64,000 bases of DNA from positions 1 to 64,000 of the forward strand of contig JAIVFI010000006.1 of NCBI GenBank assembly GCA_025558095.1. The letters run 5' to 3'. Within the stretch, counting starts at the first letter, position 1; each line of letters starts with the position of its first letter. The position numbers and the translations under genes were made by a program. The stretch is from Hyaloraphidium curvatum (taxonomy: Eukaryota > Monoblepharomycota > Hyaloraphidiomycetes > Hyaloraphidiales > Hyaloraphidiaceae). The notes beneath the pieces were generated by a model. That model saw nothing but the letters and a program-made list of their open reading frames with translations, searched no databases and was not told the DNA's origin. Shown piece by piece: positions 32,798 through 45,020 of this stretch.

Positions 32798-34300
32798 TTT
32801 CTATAATGGCGAACGGCGAGCGGAGCGGGGAGCGGGCGGCGGGACGGGCGTCGCGGCGGGCGCAGCGGCGGCGCCTCTCCTCTCCGGCGGCGCGGCAGGC
32901 CCTCCGGTGCTCTCAGCGCCGCGCCGGCCGCGGTGAATGGCGATGGGCGGGCGGGCGTGGCCCCGCGGGCCAAAGCCAAGGCGGCAAACGGGCGGCGGGC
33001 GGCGCAAACACGAACACGGCGCAAATGCCGGCCCGGCTGCCGCGGGGACGGCCTCGCGCGCGCGGGAAACGGAGGCGGCGGTGCCCGGCGGCACGCGATG
33101 CGGCGGCGGAGGCGGCGGCGGCCCCGCCGTCCGTGCCCCGGACCCGGACGTCGCCGCGGTCGCGCCCGCGGCCGGGATGACCCGCCGCCGGCCAGATCAC
33201 GGCGATCTGTGGGCTTTAATGGCTCGGGAGAACGCGAATCTCATCGATCGGCCGGTCGGATACCGCGGACCTTGGCCGGCTTGACCTCGACCGTGGACTC
33301 GGCCATCTTCCTGGACCTGGCCGCTGTGTGACCTTGTCGACACCTCTTCGGCCCTCTTTTCCATCAGCGACACCTCCATATCTTGTCGGAGGCCGGCGAC
33401 GGCCTCGACGCGCGGCACCGTCGCCTTCCGACAGGCCTTTTCCAGACGCCGCGGACACTCGGGCCCTGCTCGCCACCGATTCCACGAAAGCTCCCTTGTT
33501 TGGAAATTGCGGCCCCGCGGTCCGTGTAAGCATTGTCGCCTCGCTCCTCCTGGCGCCTTGTGCGCTCCTAGGCGACGCCGTCCGACAAATCAATCCTCTG
33601 GGACCTTCGCCCTCAATCGGTTTGCCGCCGCACGTGCTCCAAGCCAGCAGCTTCGCCTTTTGCGCCGCTTTGGGCTGCTGCGGACGTTGATCTCTTGGTA
33701 TTGCGACTTGGGAGCAGGGTCGCCAAGCGGACGGAGCCCATCCCGACGGCTCCGACGGCATAAAACGGACACAAACGGACAACCGAACGAAGCTGCGCGC
33801 GGCACTCGCTCGTATTCGATCGTTTGCGGCGGCCAACGGAGCACTTCGGTGGTTCTACCCGCGCGACGTATGCCCCGTCTGCGGGCCAATCTCCAGATAG
33901 AGGCCGGTCCAACGACCGGCACTGATTGTCCGTGTTCGCAGATTATCCGCGGTGGTTTGATCCTCGCTCAGGGAGTTTCGGACCGGATCGAATTATCCCG
34001 TGGCCCGGCCACCGATCCGATGTGCACCGGGGCACCTCCCGGCCGCAAGCACGCCGCCGCGAGACCGGTTCCGCAAAGGTTAAATATTGTATTGCTGGTA
34101 TCTGCTTTTGCCGAGGATGCTTGTGCGCCCCGGTTTGCGAATCTCGCGGCGGGAGCGGCGAGCGGCGGAACTGCTTCGGGCGGAGGGACGGTTCTGCCGC
34201 GCACGGAGGATTGGCCTTTCCCCCGAGCCGCGGTCCCTGATAACACCACGATGCGGGCCCGGGACCCTTTGCAAACCGCGTCCAACTCTTTCGACTCTCG
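32798..34300. other. Divergent intergenic region between ITC1-like and ABC transporter genes
   Basis: About 1.5 kb, the largest gap in the window. The part at 32810-33200 is extremely GC-rich with CGGCGG runs; 33850-34130 is more AT-rich. Open frames on both strands (for example about 206 codons on the minus strand at 33216-33836) have low-complexity composition and no domain. It should hold promoters of both genes. Confidence 0.5.
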
Positions 34301-37300
34301 ATGGAACACGAATCCGATACCAAGCCCGACCCCGCCCGCATGGAGCCGCCCCGCGTGCCCGCCTCCAAGCGCGCCGCGTCGTCGCTCCCGCCCGCGCGCT
34401 CGGCGGTGCTCGTCGACGCGACGCACCTCGGCACCTTCGACGACGGCGCCGCGGTGACCGCCGATGCGCCGGCCTTCGACGCCGGCGCGTTCCCCGCCAA
34501 GCTGCGCGCCGAGGACGAGGCGTCGGGCGCCGTGCGCGACGCGTCGCTGGTGTGGGAGCACCTCACCGTGCGCACGGCCCAGGGCGCCTCGCAGGAGGGC
34601 ATCCCGCCCTTCTGGGAGCCGTTCCGGCAGCTGGCCATGGCCCCGGTCGAGATCGGGAGGAGGCTCGCGCGCGGGAGCAAGGTGGCACCCGAGGCGGACA
34701 AGACCGTGCTCGCGGACGCCTCCGGCTTCGTCAGGGGCGGCGAGATGCTGCTCGTGCTCGGCAAGCCCGACTCGGGCGCCTCGGCGCTGGTCCGCACCCT
34801 TGGCCAGCAGGGCCGCTACTTCAAGTCCGTTGAGGGCCGGATGGCCGTCAACGGCATCCCCGCGGACGACTTCATGAAGGCCTTCGGCAGCGAGCTCTAC
34901 TACTCGGGCGACGAGGACCGGCACCTGCCCAGCCTGACGGTCTCGCAGACCCTCGACTACGCACTGCGGTACCGCGAGCGCGACCCCGCGCGCCGCGCCG
35001 AGTGGCTCGAGTGGCTCGTCACCTGGCTCGGCCTCACCAAGGCCAAGGACACCATCGTCGGCGACGCCTTCCTGCGCGGCGTTTCGGGCGGTGAACGGCG
35101 CCGCGTGTCGGTGGGTTTCGGCCGCATCGCCGCGCAGCGATCGGATTCTGATGCCCTCCTTGCCTTTTAGGTCGGGGAGCAGCTCGCCGCCAACGCCACG
35201 ATCAACTTCTACGACCAGTGCACCAAGGGCCTGGACAGCACCTACGCGCTCGTTGTCATCAAGGGCCTGCGGCTCGTCACCTCGGCGCTCAACAAGACCA
35301 CGGTCGTCTACCTCAACCAGGTCTCGGACGCGATCTACGACCTCTTCGACCGGGTGCTCGTCCTCCACGAGGGCAGGGTGATCTACCAGGGCACCCCGGA
35401 CAAGGCCAAGGAGTACTTCACCAAGCTCGGCTTCGATGCCCTGCCCAGGTCGGTCTCCCCCCGGCTACCCTCGCCTCTACGCCCAGCTGACCCCGTTTCC
35501 CCCCACCAGGCAATCCGTCCCCGACTTCATCACCCAGTGCATCGAGCCCAAGGAGCAGAACCCCCGCGCCGGCGTCCGCAACGCCCCCCGCACCCCCGCG
35601 GACTTCGAATCCGCGTGGCTCTCCTCGCCCGAGCACGCGGCGTTCGCGGCGTCCATGGCCGCCGTCAAGGCCGAGCTCGAGGCGGCCGGCGCCGCGGCGT
35701 CGTTCGGGGAGGCCGTGGTGCGCAGGCGCGAGGCGAGCAGCTCCGCGGGGGCCGGCTCGGTGCTGCCGACCACGGGATGGGAGCAGTTCGCGACGACGGT
35801 CAAGGTGATGCATCCGGCCGGCCGATCGGGTCCGGGTGCTGACGGATGCGGCCTCCCCAGCGCGAGTTCACCCTCCTCTCGGGCCAGAAATTCATGGTCG
35901 TCGCAAAGTGGTTCTTCAACCTCGCCGTCAGCCTCATCGTCTCGTCCTTTGCCTTCCAGGCGCCCGACACCGGCGCCGGCTCCTTCGCCAAGTCGTCCGG
36001 CCTCTTCTTTGCCCTGCTCATCAACGCGCTCAACACCAACGCTGACATCCCCGACGTCGTCAACGCCCGCCCCGTGATGTACAAGCAGAAGAACAACTTC
36101 TTCTTCCGGCCGGCCTACTACTGTGGGCGCTTCGTCGCAGCGCCCTCATCGTGCCTTGCTCACCGCCCTTTTCGCCCCCGCAGACCTCGCCACGATCGCC
36201 GCCGACCTCCCCATGCGACTCCTCTACGTCGGGACCTTCGCCATCGTTTTCTACTGGATGGTCGGCTACAAAGCCACCGCCCCGGCCTTCCTCATCTTCG
36301 TGCTGGTCCAGTACTGTGCCGGCGTCGCCTGTGGGTTCCCTCCCGCCTTCCGATCCCGCGCCGCTGACCGTGCCCGCCAGACTCGGCGCAGTCCCGCTTC
36401 CTCGTCGCCCTGTCCAAGGACCAGGACACCGCCTTCCGCACCGCCGGCGCGCTCCTCATCCCAACCATCCTCTACTCCGGCTGGGCGCTGCCGTACCAGA
36501 ACATGCGGCCCTGGTTCATCTGGCTCTACTGGTGGGCTTCCTTCCGCCGCCGCCGGCCTCGTCCCCGGAGCTGACTGACCCCGCACCCCCGCAGGATCAA
36601 CCCGCTCGCCTACGCGTACAAGGCCGTCATGATCAACGAGTTTGCCGACGCCGCCATCTCGTGCGAGGGCAACCTGTTCCCGCCGTACCCCGGCGTCTCG
36701 GTCGACTACCAGTCGTGCACCGTCCCGGGCGCCCAGCCGGGCTCGGACGTCGTCTCGGGCGCGGACTGGCTGTGGGCGACGTACAGGATCACGGACAACA
36801 CGGCGTACATCTGGTACAGTGGGTGTCGGCGCCGGCGAAGGGGATCGGGCTCGGGCTGACCGACGAATGCAGACTTTGCGGCCATCATCGGGCTCACCAT
36901 CATCTACACCGTGCTCGCCACCGTCGTCACCAGCTTCGTCGAGTTCGGCAAGGGCGGCGTCGTCACCAACGTGGGCTAATTCGCCGCACCTCTCCCGATC
37001 TTCGCTGATCTTTACTCCGCCGCAGATCTACAAGAAGGGCTTCGCTCCCCGCGCAGCTGCTGCCGGCACCGCTACGACTTCGGAGTTCGACGACGCCGAC
37101 AAGGCCAAGGACGCAGTCGTCGTCGAGCTCTCGGGCTCGAACCCGCTCAGCCTCGACACCCTCGACGGCACCTCGGACCCGAACCGGCTCAACCCGACGG
37201 CGCACAAGAAGAGCACCGCCGACATCGCCCGCACCAAGGCCTTCGACGCGCCCACCATCACCTTCCGCGACCTCTCCTACCACGTCGCCATCTCCCGCGG

Positions 37301-39398
37301 CACGGAGCGCCAGCTCCTCGACTCGATCTCGGGTCGCGTCGTCCCCGGCCGCCTCCTCGCGCTCATGGGCTTCACGGGCGCCGGCAAGACCACGCTGCAG
37401 GACGTGCTGGCGCGGCGTAAGACCGACGGCAGGATCGAGGGCACCGTGCTCGTGGACGACCGGGCGCAGGACGACTCGTTCAAGCGGATCGCGGCCTACG
37501 CGGAGCAGTCGGACGTGCTCAACCCCAACTTCACCGTGCGAGAGGCGCTGCGGTTCAGCGCCTACACCCGGCAGCCGGCCGACGTGCCCAAGGCGGAGAA
37601 GGACAGCTACGTGGAGGAGATCATCGGCATCCTCGGCATGGACGGCGTCGCCGAGGCCCTCGTCGGCTCGCTCGAACTGGGCGTCGGCATCGGGCTCGTG
37701 GACCGGAAGAAGCTCAACATCGGAATCCAGGTGAGTCTCCCGCTGGTTCGTGAGCTTGAACGGGACTGACTCTTGCTCCTTCAGCTGGTCGCCAAGCCCA
37801 AGGTCCTCATTCTCGACGAGCCTACGTCTGGGCAGGACAGCTACGCCGCGTTCCAGATCGTCCGCCTCCTCCGCAGCCTGGCCGACCTCGGGCTCGCCAT
37901 TTTCTGCACCATCCACCAGCCCAGCGCCCTGCTGTTCGAGTACTTCGACGACCTCATGCTGATCGGCAACGGGTGAGTTACTTTGGTTCGGAGAGGTCTC
38001 GATCGGCGGCTGACCCGTTTCCTCCGCTCCAGCGGAAAAGCGGTCTACTACGGCGAGATCGGCCCCGAGGGCAAGACGGTCACGGACTACTTCGCCCGCA
38101 ACGGCGCCCTCCCGATCGCCCCCGGCGAGAACCCCGCCGAATACGTCCTGGACGCCGGCAACGGCCTCCGCGACGCCAAGCCGGCCCGCACCGCCAAGTG
38201 GCCCGAGATCTGGCTCGCCTCGCCCGAGTACGCCGAGCTGCGCAACGTGATCGACCACGCCGTGGAGCACCAGAACCTTGACGCCCCGTCGGGCGATTCG
38301 AGCCGCGCCTTTGCTCTGTCGACCGCCCAGCAGATCCCCCTCGTCGCGGAACGCACCCTCTTGGACTATTACCGAGATGGGCCGTACAACTTCGGAAGGA
38401 TCGCGCTCGCCATTCTGCAGGCGGTCATCGTCGGTTTCACGTACTGGCAGCTGCCCGATACATCGTCGGGAGCCGTCGTCCAGATGCTCGCCCTCTTCAC
38501 CATCGCTACGTTGGGCATCCCGTTCGTGATCCTACCCCTGAACCCCTTCGACGCCCGCCGCAAGTACTTCCTCCGCGACCAGGCCTCGGGGATGTACAAC
38601 TGGTTCGCCTGGTGCCTGGGGATCACCGTCGCCGAGATCCCCTTCACCGTCATCGCACCGACCATCTTCTTCCCCATCATCTACTTCACCTACGGGCTGC
38701 AGTTCGGCCACCTCGCGCCGCTCATCTTCTGGGCTGGCCTGATCGTCTACCACATGTGGTGAGCTTCTTTGGCGCCGCGCTGGCCGACCTCTGCTGACCG
38801 AATCCTTCCAGGGCCAACTCCTTCAGCCAGTCGATCGCCGCCTTCACTCCCAACGCCGGTCTCGCCACCCTGCTCGTCAGCTTGACCACGACGATCATGC
38901 CGGCGTCCAGCGGCGTCCCCGTGCCCTATTCCGTTCTGGTAAGGTCGCCTTGCTTCCCTCTTGGAGCTCTAGCTCACGCGACCGCCCTCCCAGGTGCCCT
39001 TCTGGCGATTCTTTTACTGGGTGAACCCGCAGCACTGGGCCTCCGAGATCTTCGTCACCAACCAGCTGCACGACCTGAACCTGAGCTGCTCGGCCGCGGA
39101 GGCCACGATCTTCAACCCGCCGGCTCCCGCCACTTGCGCCCAGTACATGGCGCCGGCGTTCGCCAACGGAGCTCCGGGCCTCCTCCTCAACCCGAGCGCC
39201 ACGTCGGGCTGCGAATACTGCCCGATCACCAACGGCGACACCTTCCTCGAGTTCCAGCTCGGGTGGTCTTTCAGCAACATCGGACGCGCATTCGGCGTGC
39301 TTCTCGCCCTCTACGTCTTCGACCGCATCATGATGAATTTCTTCATGTGGTGGCGGACCGGGAGGTCCTTGACGGTGCGGAAGAGGAAGACCGCCTGA
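34301..39398 (+). CDS. PDR-type full-size ABC transporter (ABCG family)
   Basis: About 14 exons; the first intron is 35111-35170. Order is NBD1-TMD1-NBD2-TMD2, the reverse topology of PDR pumps. NBD1 has a degenerate Walker A (GKPDSGASA, no Lys) with a good signature ([10 protein letters not shown]) and TKGLDST. NBD2 has a canonical Walker A (GFTGAGKTT) and Walker B ([14 protein letters not shown]) but a weak signature (KKLNIGIQ). This asymmetry is typical of Pdr5/Cdr1 exporters. TMD segments include [34 protein letters not shown] and [21 protein letters not shown] Cys-containing outer loop precedes the last TM segment and a basic C-terminus. It is probably a plasma-membrane exporter of lipids or xenobiotics. 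Confidence 0.9.
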
Positions 39399-39629
39399 AC
39401 CAGATAGCTCTCTTCTGACTTCTCCCATGTTGCGACTGTCTCCGAATGAACATCTCCATCTATCTTTATCTGAAGCAAAGCTATCTACTCGTCCTTCCAG
39501 ACTGAACCAGACCGGCTTTATTTGGGAAGTTTGGATGGTGGAGGAGTCAGATTCGGGAGCTGGAGGAGGCGGAGGGGAGCGGCGGCTGTGCGCGGGGGGC
39601 GGGTCTCTCGTTCACTTCAACTGCTGACG

Positions 39630-42600
39630 ATGGACGCTAGCGGCGCCGACGATGAGGCAGCAGCGAAGCACAATATTCCCTTGGAGAGCGTCGTGCCCGT
39701 CGAAGGCGATGCGACGGCGGCCGGCCGGCCGAACGGCGATGGCGTTGCGGAATCCCCGTCCCCGACGAGGGAGGGAGGACTGCGGCGCCGCGTCGTGGAC
39801 AGCCTGAAAGACAGCTATGCGGAGGCGCGAACGATGCAGTTTGACCATACGCTGGTCGAATCGTTGGACCTGGAGGGTGGGACCGGCGCCCGACGCTATC
39901 TGGCCCTGCGTCTGACCTATGGCTCCGTTGGGCAGAACCGGACCTTTACTACCGATATGCTGTCGCCAAGCGCGGTGGACGATCGCCTGTGCCTTCTCCT
40001 GCGTCGGATACGGTGCCGCCCACGGCACCGCACACGGCGGCTGGGGGTCGTGGGAACGGCAACGGGTCCATCCCCCTTCCGACCTCTCCAAAGGAGGACG
40101 AACCCGAGGTCCCTTATCCGTTGATGAGGAATGGCTCCTTTGCGGCGAAGGGAACCCACAACACCCTTTCCTCGACCGTAACTGTTCGCCCGGAGCGCAG
40201 CACCCGCGACAGACTTGCCGAGGGCCTTTTGCGTTTCCTCGACGACTTTGCACGCTACTTTCTTATTCTCTTTCTGGCCACGCTCGTCGCCTGCATGTAC
40301 AAGTTCATCTTCTTCAGCTCCGAAGAGGGCTTGGAGTGGCGGATTCATCTGATGGAAGGCTATCTCGGCATTGGACACGGCGGTGGCGGCGAGAAGCACC
40401 GCCGCGCTCCCGGGTCGGAAAGCACCCCCGACTCGGGACAGCTGCACGATCCGAACTACGCCGCCGCGTACTTCGTCTCCGTCGGCACCTCCCTGCTCTT
40501 TGCTCTCCCTCCCGCCCTCTTGATCGTGCTCTTCAAACCGGCCGCCGCGGGAGCCGGGATGCCCGAGGTCATCGCCCTGCTGAACGGCGACCTGCAAACC
40601 CGGGCCTTCGAATTCGCGGCGCTGGTTCTCAAAATCTGCGGATCCATAGGGATCGTGGCCAGTGGCTTGTTCTCCGGCTTCGACGGACCCATGATTCAGA
40701 TCGGCGCCGTCATGGCTTACCTCATGATCAGCGTGCTCTGGGGCCCGACGGAGGTCGCTCGCCACGTGGGCTTGCGAAACATGGGCCTGGGCACGGCCGT
40801 CTCGGAAATGCCGAAGGTCAAGACCTCTTCGGGTTCCAACATGGTGACCTTGCACAACACCTTCCGACGGCGCGCCATCGCCCACGAGGTGGACGAGGTC
40901 CGGCACTCGGAGAAGCAGAAACGTACGCTGGACTTTGCGACCCTGGGGGCGTGCGCCGCCATCGGCTCTGCTTTCCGCTCGCCTCTTGCCGCGGTCACTT
41001 TTGCGCTCGAGGAGGCCATCACCCATTACGATCCTTCTTTCATTTCCCGGGCGATGCTCGTGGGAATCTGGGCCTTCCTCATGCTTAGTTTCCTCAACAA
41101 AATCGACTGGTTCAACCCGTACAGCTTCTCCATCTTCTCCATTAACGGGCATTGCACCATACGTACCGAGTACTTGGACTTGCTTCTGTGGACTGCTATG
41201 GGTTTCGTGGCCGGCGTTGCTGGTAAGCATTGCGAGTTCCCGCGTCTTGCGCCAGCTCAATCCCGCTGTCAGGGCACCTTTACAATCTCGCAATCACGAA
41301 GATTCGGACCCTGCGGACGCGTCTCACGTGGCCGGCCAAACCCGGTCGTGCCATCGTGGACCTCGTCGTCGTGGTCCTCATCTCCATGGCCGTCGTCGTC
41401 TTCCTGCCCCTGGCCTTCGACACCTGCACGCCTTTGCGGCAGTCGCTGGACCACGTATCGGACCTGAGGAATGCCTGCGACATCATTTGCAACACGACGG
41501 CAGAACCGCCGGTGACGTACCTCAACTTCGAGTGCCACCTCTTCCTCGACGAGAGCATCGCAGGGGACAAGATCTGCCTTCCCGACGATGTCCAGACCAA
41601 CGTCTTTGCGGTGAGCAGATCGGCGCCGGTGTTACACTTTTCGCCTATTCTGATTGCGCGTGACAGACGATTGTGATGATGCTCGACAACGTCAGCACCA
41701 ATGCCTGCGCGACCCTGCCCAAAAACGCAACGTACCGGTTCGACCCTTTCAGCGCGACTTCACGCCAAGAACTTGCGGCCGGTACACGTCTACCCTACAT
41801 CAAGAAGGGCACGGTTGTGGACCCTGCGACTGGTCAGACCGTGGAGTGTGTCTGGCAGATGAGGTGGGGGGCCTTCGGAACCGAGCCCGTGCACGATCCA
41901 TCTAACGACCATTCAGGTCCCTGCTTTGGGACATTCCAGAACGGGTCCTACAGAATCTGTACCTTCGTGGCCTGTACTACCTTTTCGACTGGCAGGTCCT
42001 CCTCACCTTCTCCTTCGTCTACCTGGCCCTCTCGATGATGGTCAACGGAATCTGCCTGCCAACCGACATGGTCATTCCGAATCTTGTCATTGGTGCGAGT
42101 TTCGGCAGATTGTGCGCTTTGGGCGTCAACGTCCTGAAGGCCAACTCCGGTGCGACGCTCGTGGATCCGGGACTATATGCAGTTTTGGGCATGGCGGCCT
42201 TTTGGTCTGGGACATCGCGGATGAGCATAACCATTGCCCTGATCGGTGAGCGGAGCCGCACGGTGGCTGGTCTTTTTGCGCTGACAGCACGTCGCAGCTA
42301 TCGAAACGACCTTCGAGCTCACCTACCTTCCCGCGATCCTGGTCGTCGTGACAGTGGCCACGATCGTGGGCAACTCCCTCGGCCCGTCGCTCTACCACAT
42401 GGAGATCCACAACCGGCAGATACCCTACCTCGACATCGAGCCGCCGCAGCAGTCCAAGGACGTGCTGGCGAGGAAACCCGTCTCGGAGATGATGTCGCGG
42501 CCCGTGCACGTCGTTGTCGGGTTGCGGCCGACCCAGGGCGAGATCAGGCGCGTTCTGGAAGAGCCGAACAGTTTCGCCGGATATCCTGTCGTCGACCAGG

Positions 42601-42902
42601 AGGGAGGCCTGATTGGCCTCGTTCTGCGGCAGAGGCTGGAAGCTCTCCTCGCTTCCGCCGTCGTCTCGGACGATGAGGCCACCATGGACCTCTCTTTCGT
42701 GATGAACCCGACCCCGACATGCGTGCCGGCCACGATGTCGGTGCTCAAGGCGTTCGCCACCTTCCGCAGCCTGAAGCTCAGGCACATGGTCGTAGTGGAC
42801 AGCTTCGCTTCGGGCCGGGTGGTGGGTTTGGTGACGAGGCGCAATTTGGTGGATGCAGAGCACACAGCTGCACATGTCGGTCACGAGGCGTCGCATCAAT
42901 GA
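39630..42902 (+). CDS. CLC-family chloride channel/exchanger with CBS domains
   Basis: Exons 39630-39876, 39936-41222, 41273-41610, 41667-41863, 41917-42245, 42298-42902, all in phase. CLC motifs: GAGMPE (for GSGIPE), GFDGPMIQIGA (for GKEGPxVHxGA) and ICLPTDMVIPNLVIGASFGR (for the third motif). The C-terminal pair of CBS segments is seen as PVSEMMSRPVHVVVGL, GYPVVDQEGGLIGLVLRQ and LRHMVVVDSFASGRVVGL. The gating Glu position reads Asp (FDGP). A Cys-rich loop (about 41440-41720) lies before the last helices. The protein probably moves chloride across vacuolar or endosomal membranes; the subtype is not certain. Confidence 0.88.
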
Positions 42903-43067
42903 TGTATATTGACGGCATACATCATCGCCGGCGAAAAGGATTGCGTGAAGGGACCGGAGTCCCTCCGACGCAATGCCACCCGTGGCGATTTCGCCTTTCC
43001 CCGAGCAAGTCCTCCTTAGACGCAGGCCTTCTGCGAGCGCTGCAATCGTGGAACAACGGCCTTGGGG

Positions 43068-43533
43068 ATGACGAACACCGTCACGGGCAGCTGCCTCTGC
43101 GGCAACGTCTCGTTCTCGGTCGCCGGCAGTCCGGCGTATCCGCACTACTGGTTGGATCTTCAACTTCCTTCCCACACGTCAAAACTAACTGCACCCCTAC
43201 TACAGCTCGTGCACGATATGCCAGCGGGCCCACGGCGCCCCCCTCGTCGCCTGGACGGGCTTCGAAGGCCTAGACTGCCTGCAGTTCGCAAAGGCCAAGC
43301 CGACGTGGTACCGCTCGTCGGAAAAGGCTGAGCGCGGGTTCTGCCCCACGTGCGGGTCGCAGATCGCGTTCCTGGCCGAGGAGCACGGGATGACGTTCGT
43401 CGCCACGGCGACCATCGACGGCGCGGGCGGGGATGGTTACGCGCCCGAGTTCTGGACCTTCGAGGAGTCGAAACCTGCCTATCTGAAGGCCGAGCTGCCT
43501 GCTGGGCCGAAGGAAGCTAATGGCCAAGCTTGA
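43068..43533 (+). CDS. GFA-family (CENP-V/GFA domain) zinc enzyme
   Basis: Two exons, 43068-43150 and 43206-43533; about 136 residues. Zinc ligands of the family are present: CLCG near the start, YCSCTICQRAHG at the exon junction, and FCPTCGSQIAF. The founding member is named for glutathione-dependent formaldehyde activation, but most members have unknown substrates. The intron falls just before the second Cys cluster. It follows the CLC gene on the same strand with about 165 bp between them. Confidence 0.88.
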
Positions 43534-43949
43534 CGCGGACTTCTTGGACTGTTCCGGACCTCATTCGACGGCATTGAGGCATGGACCGCAGGCTCGCTGC
43601 CATACTGAACTATCGATCGAACGTAGATGAAATACAAGTGCTGGATCATCCTCTGGATATGCTTCGCCTTGTCTTTTGCCCCCTCCTGTATCGGTCCGCC
43701 CCGACGTTGCTCACGCTACAGCGCCACCTCCACCTTGACCTTGGCCTCCCTCAGAATCATCCTCAGCCCGGCGACCTTGAGGTTCGGCTCGTCGAGGATC
43801 AGCCTGACCCCGTCCTGCTCGTCGACCCGGAAGAGAACCTCGCCCGGCGTGATCTTGGCCGCGAAGCTCGTGGCCGACTTCGGGTTGGGCACTGCGGGCG
43901 ACCCAAATCAGAACATTCTGCGCGCAAACATGCAAGGTCGTCATTAGGT
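43534..43949. other. Gap with a possible extra 3' exon of the next gene
   Basis: On the minus strand about 43710-43885 encodes a plausible sequence (PNPKSATSFAAKITPGEVLF, then RLILDEPNLKVAGLRM) ending in a stop near 43713. It could be a last exon of the gene at 43950-44385. The only nearby splice pairing does not fit its phase. Confidence 0.4.
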
Positions 43950-44385
43950 TTAGGGGACGTGAGAGTAGAGGGTCAGCACGAAGACGGGCGTGAGATCGAT
44001 CTTGGTGGCGATGAAGATGTCCAGGCGGGCCGGGCCGTTGCGGGCGGGGTGGTTGGGGTCGACGATGATCCCAGCGCTGCCAGATCCAGTATCAGCACGT
44101 GCGAGCAGGCACGATCGGGCGGCGGAACCCACGCGCCGAAGGGGTGCAGCCTGGGGATCCCGTCCGCGTCGCACGCCCCGGGGGAAAGCCCGAGCTTCAT
44201 GATCGCCTTGGGAACATGCTCTCCTTGGCCATCTTCCGCCTCGGCAACGTCTCGGGGGCGACGGAGTTGATCTGCCCGGGCAACGCACGGTTGATCTCCA
44301 GTTCGTAGTCGGCTCTCGGAGAGAAGGCAGCGGGCTGGCGGGCGAACGGAGAGGGGCGCCGGGGAGGGGCGAAGCAGTTTCCCAT
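43950..44385 (-). CDS. Small protein with putative N-myristoylation signal
   Basis: Exons 44385-44289, 44232-44133 and 44076-43950, with donors GTGCGT and GTGGGT; about 107 residues if it stops at 43950. MGNCFAPPRR at the start fits an N-myristoylation signal (Gly2) with an adjacent Cys for palmitoylation, so membrane attachment is likely. The rest (KAIMKLGLSPGACDADGIPR, RLDIFIATKIDLTPVFVLTL) has no domain I recognise. A further exon at about 43713-43885 is possible. It lies head to head with the ion-channel pair. Confidence 0.55.
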
Positions 44386-45020
44386 TTTCGCGGAGAGGTG
44401 GTGGGAGTGGAAAAGGCGGAGAGCTGGGCTGCCTGGCGGCGAATCGGGCGGGCGAGGCCGGTGAGAAGCCTGTAGATAGCTGCGGTCGGCACCGGCGCGG
44501 ACCTCGTGGAACGTGCCGCGCGTCAATAGCGCCGGCAGCGAAGGCCGAAAGAGCGAAGAGGTGCAGGAATCCGCGGTGCGAGGCCGCACGGGAGAGGGTG
44601 CGAGGAGAGGCGGCGGACGGCGCGCGCGGGGCGTCGAGCGCGGAGTCGGAAGTGACGGGCGCGGCAGGTCCCGAGCGAGACCGTAGCCGTGGTTCGGAGG
44701 GCTGCTGCCTGTGGTCAGCGCGCCGACCGAACGCGGTGCGGTTGTGGGCGTCGACGCGATCGATCGATGACCCATCCTGCTCCCAGCTCGCCAAGACAAC
44801 ACCGCCGCTCAAAATCCAACACCCAGGACGCAGAAAAGGGGAAGTGGGGCGATCGCATTCGAAGCAATCATACAGCAACATTCATGCTTGGAACTCGACG
44901 ATCTGGCTCGCCTCCCCCGTCTGAATCGAGGACATTCGGGCGGTCTGATCGCGATCCGCCCGGCACGGCCAAGCCTCGACAAACATCTATCTCGGCTCGC
45001 CGGTGCGCGACCTCGGCGCC
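44386..45020. other. Divergent intergenic region upstream of the channel genes
   Basis: About 635 bp between the MGNC gene (minus) and the first pentameric channel (plus). Frames here are purine-rich and without domains. It probably holds two promoters. Near 44870-44890 the sequence is locally AT-rich. Confidence 0.45.

Noticed and set aside
33216..33836. A 206-codon minus-strand frame in the large intergenic gap
   Set aside because: Composition is biased, no domain is visible, and frames this long are expected by chance at this GC content.
35424..36860. Frame breaks in the ABC transporter, suggesting a pseudogene
   Set aside because: Each break coincides with a GT-AG intron of 50-75 nt and codon phase is kept, so the gene looks intact.
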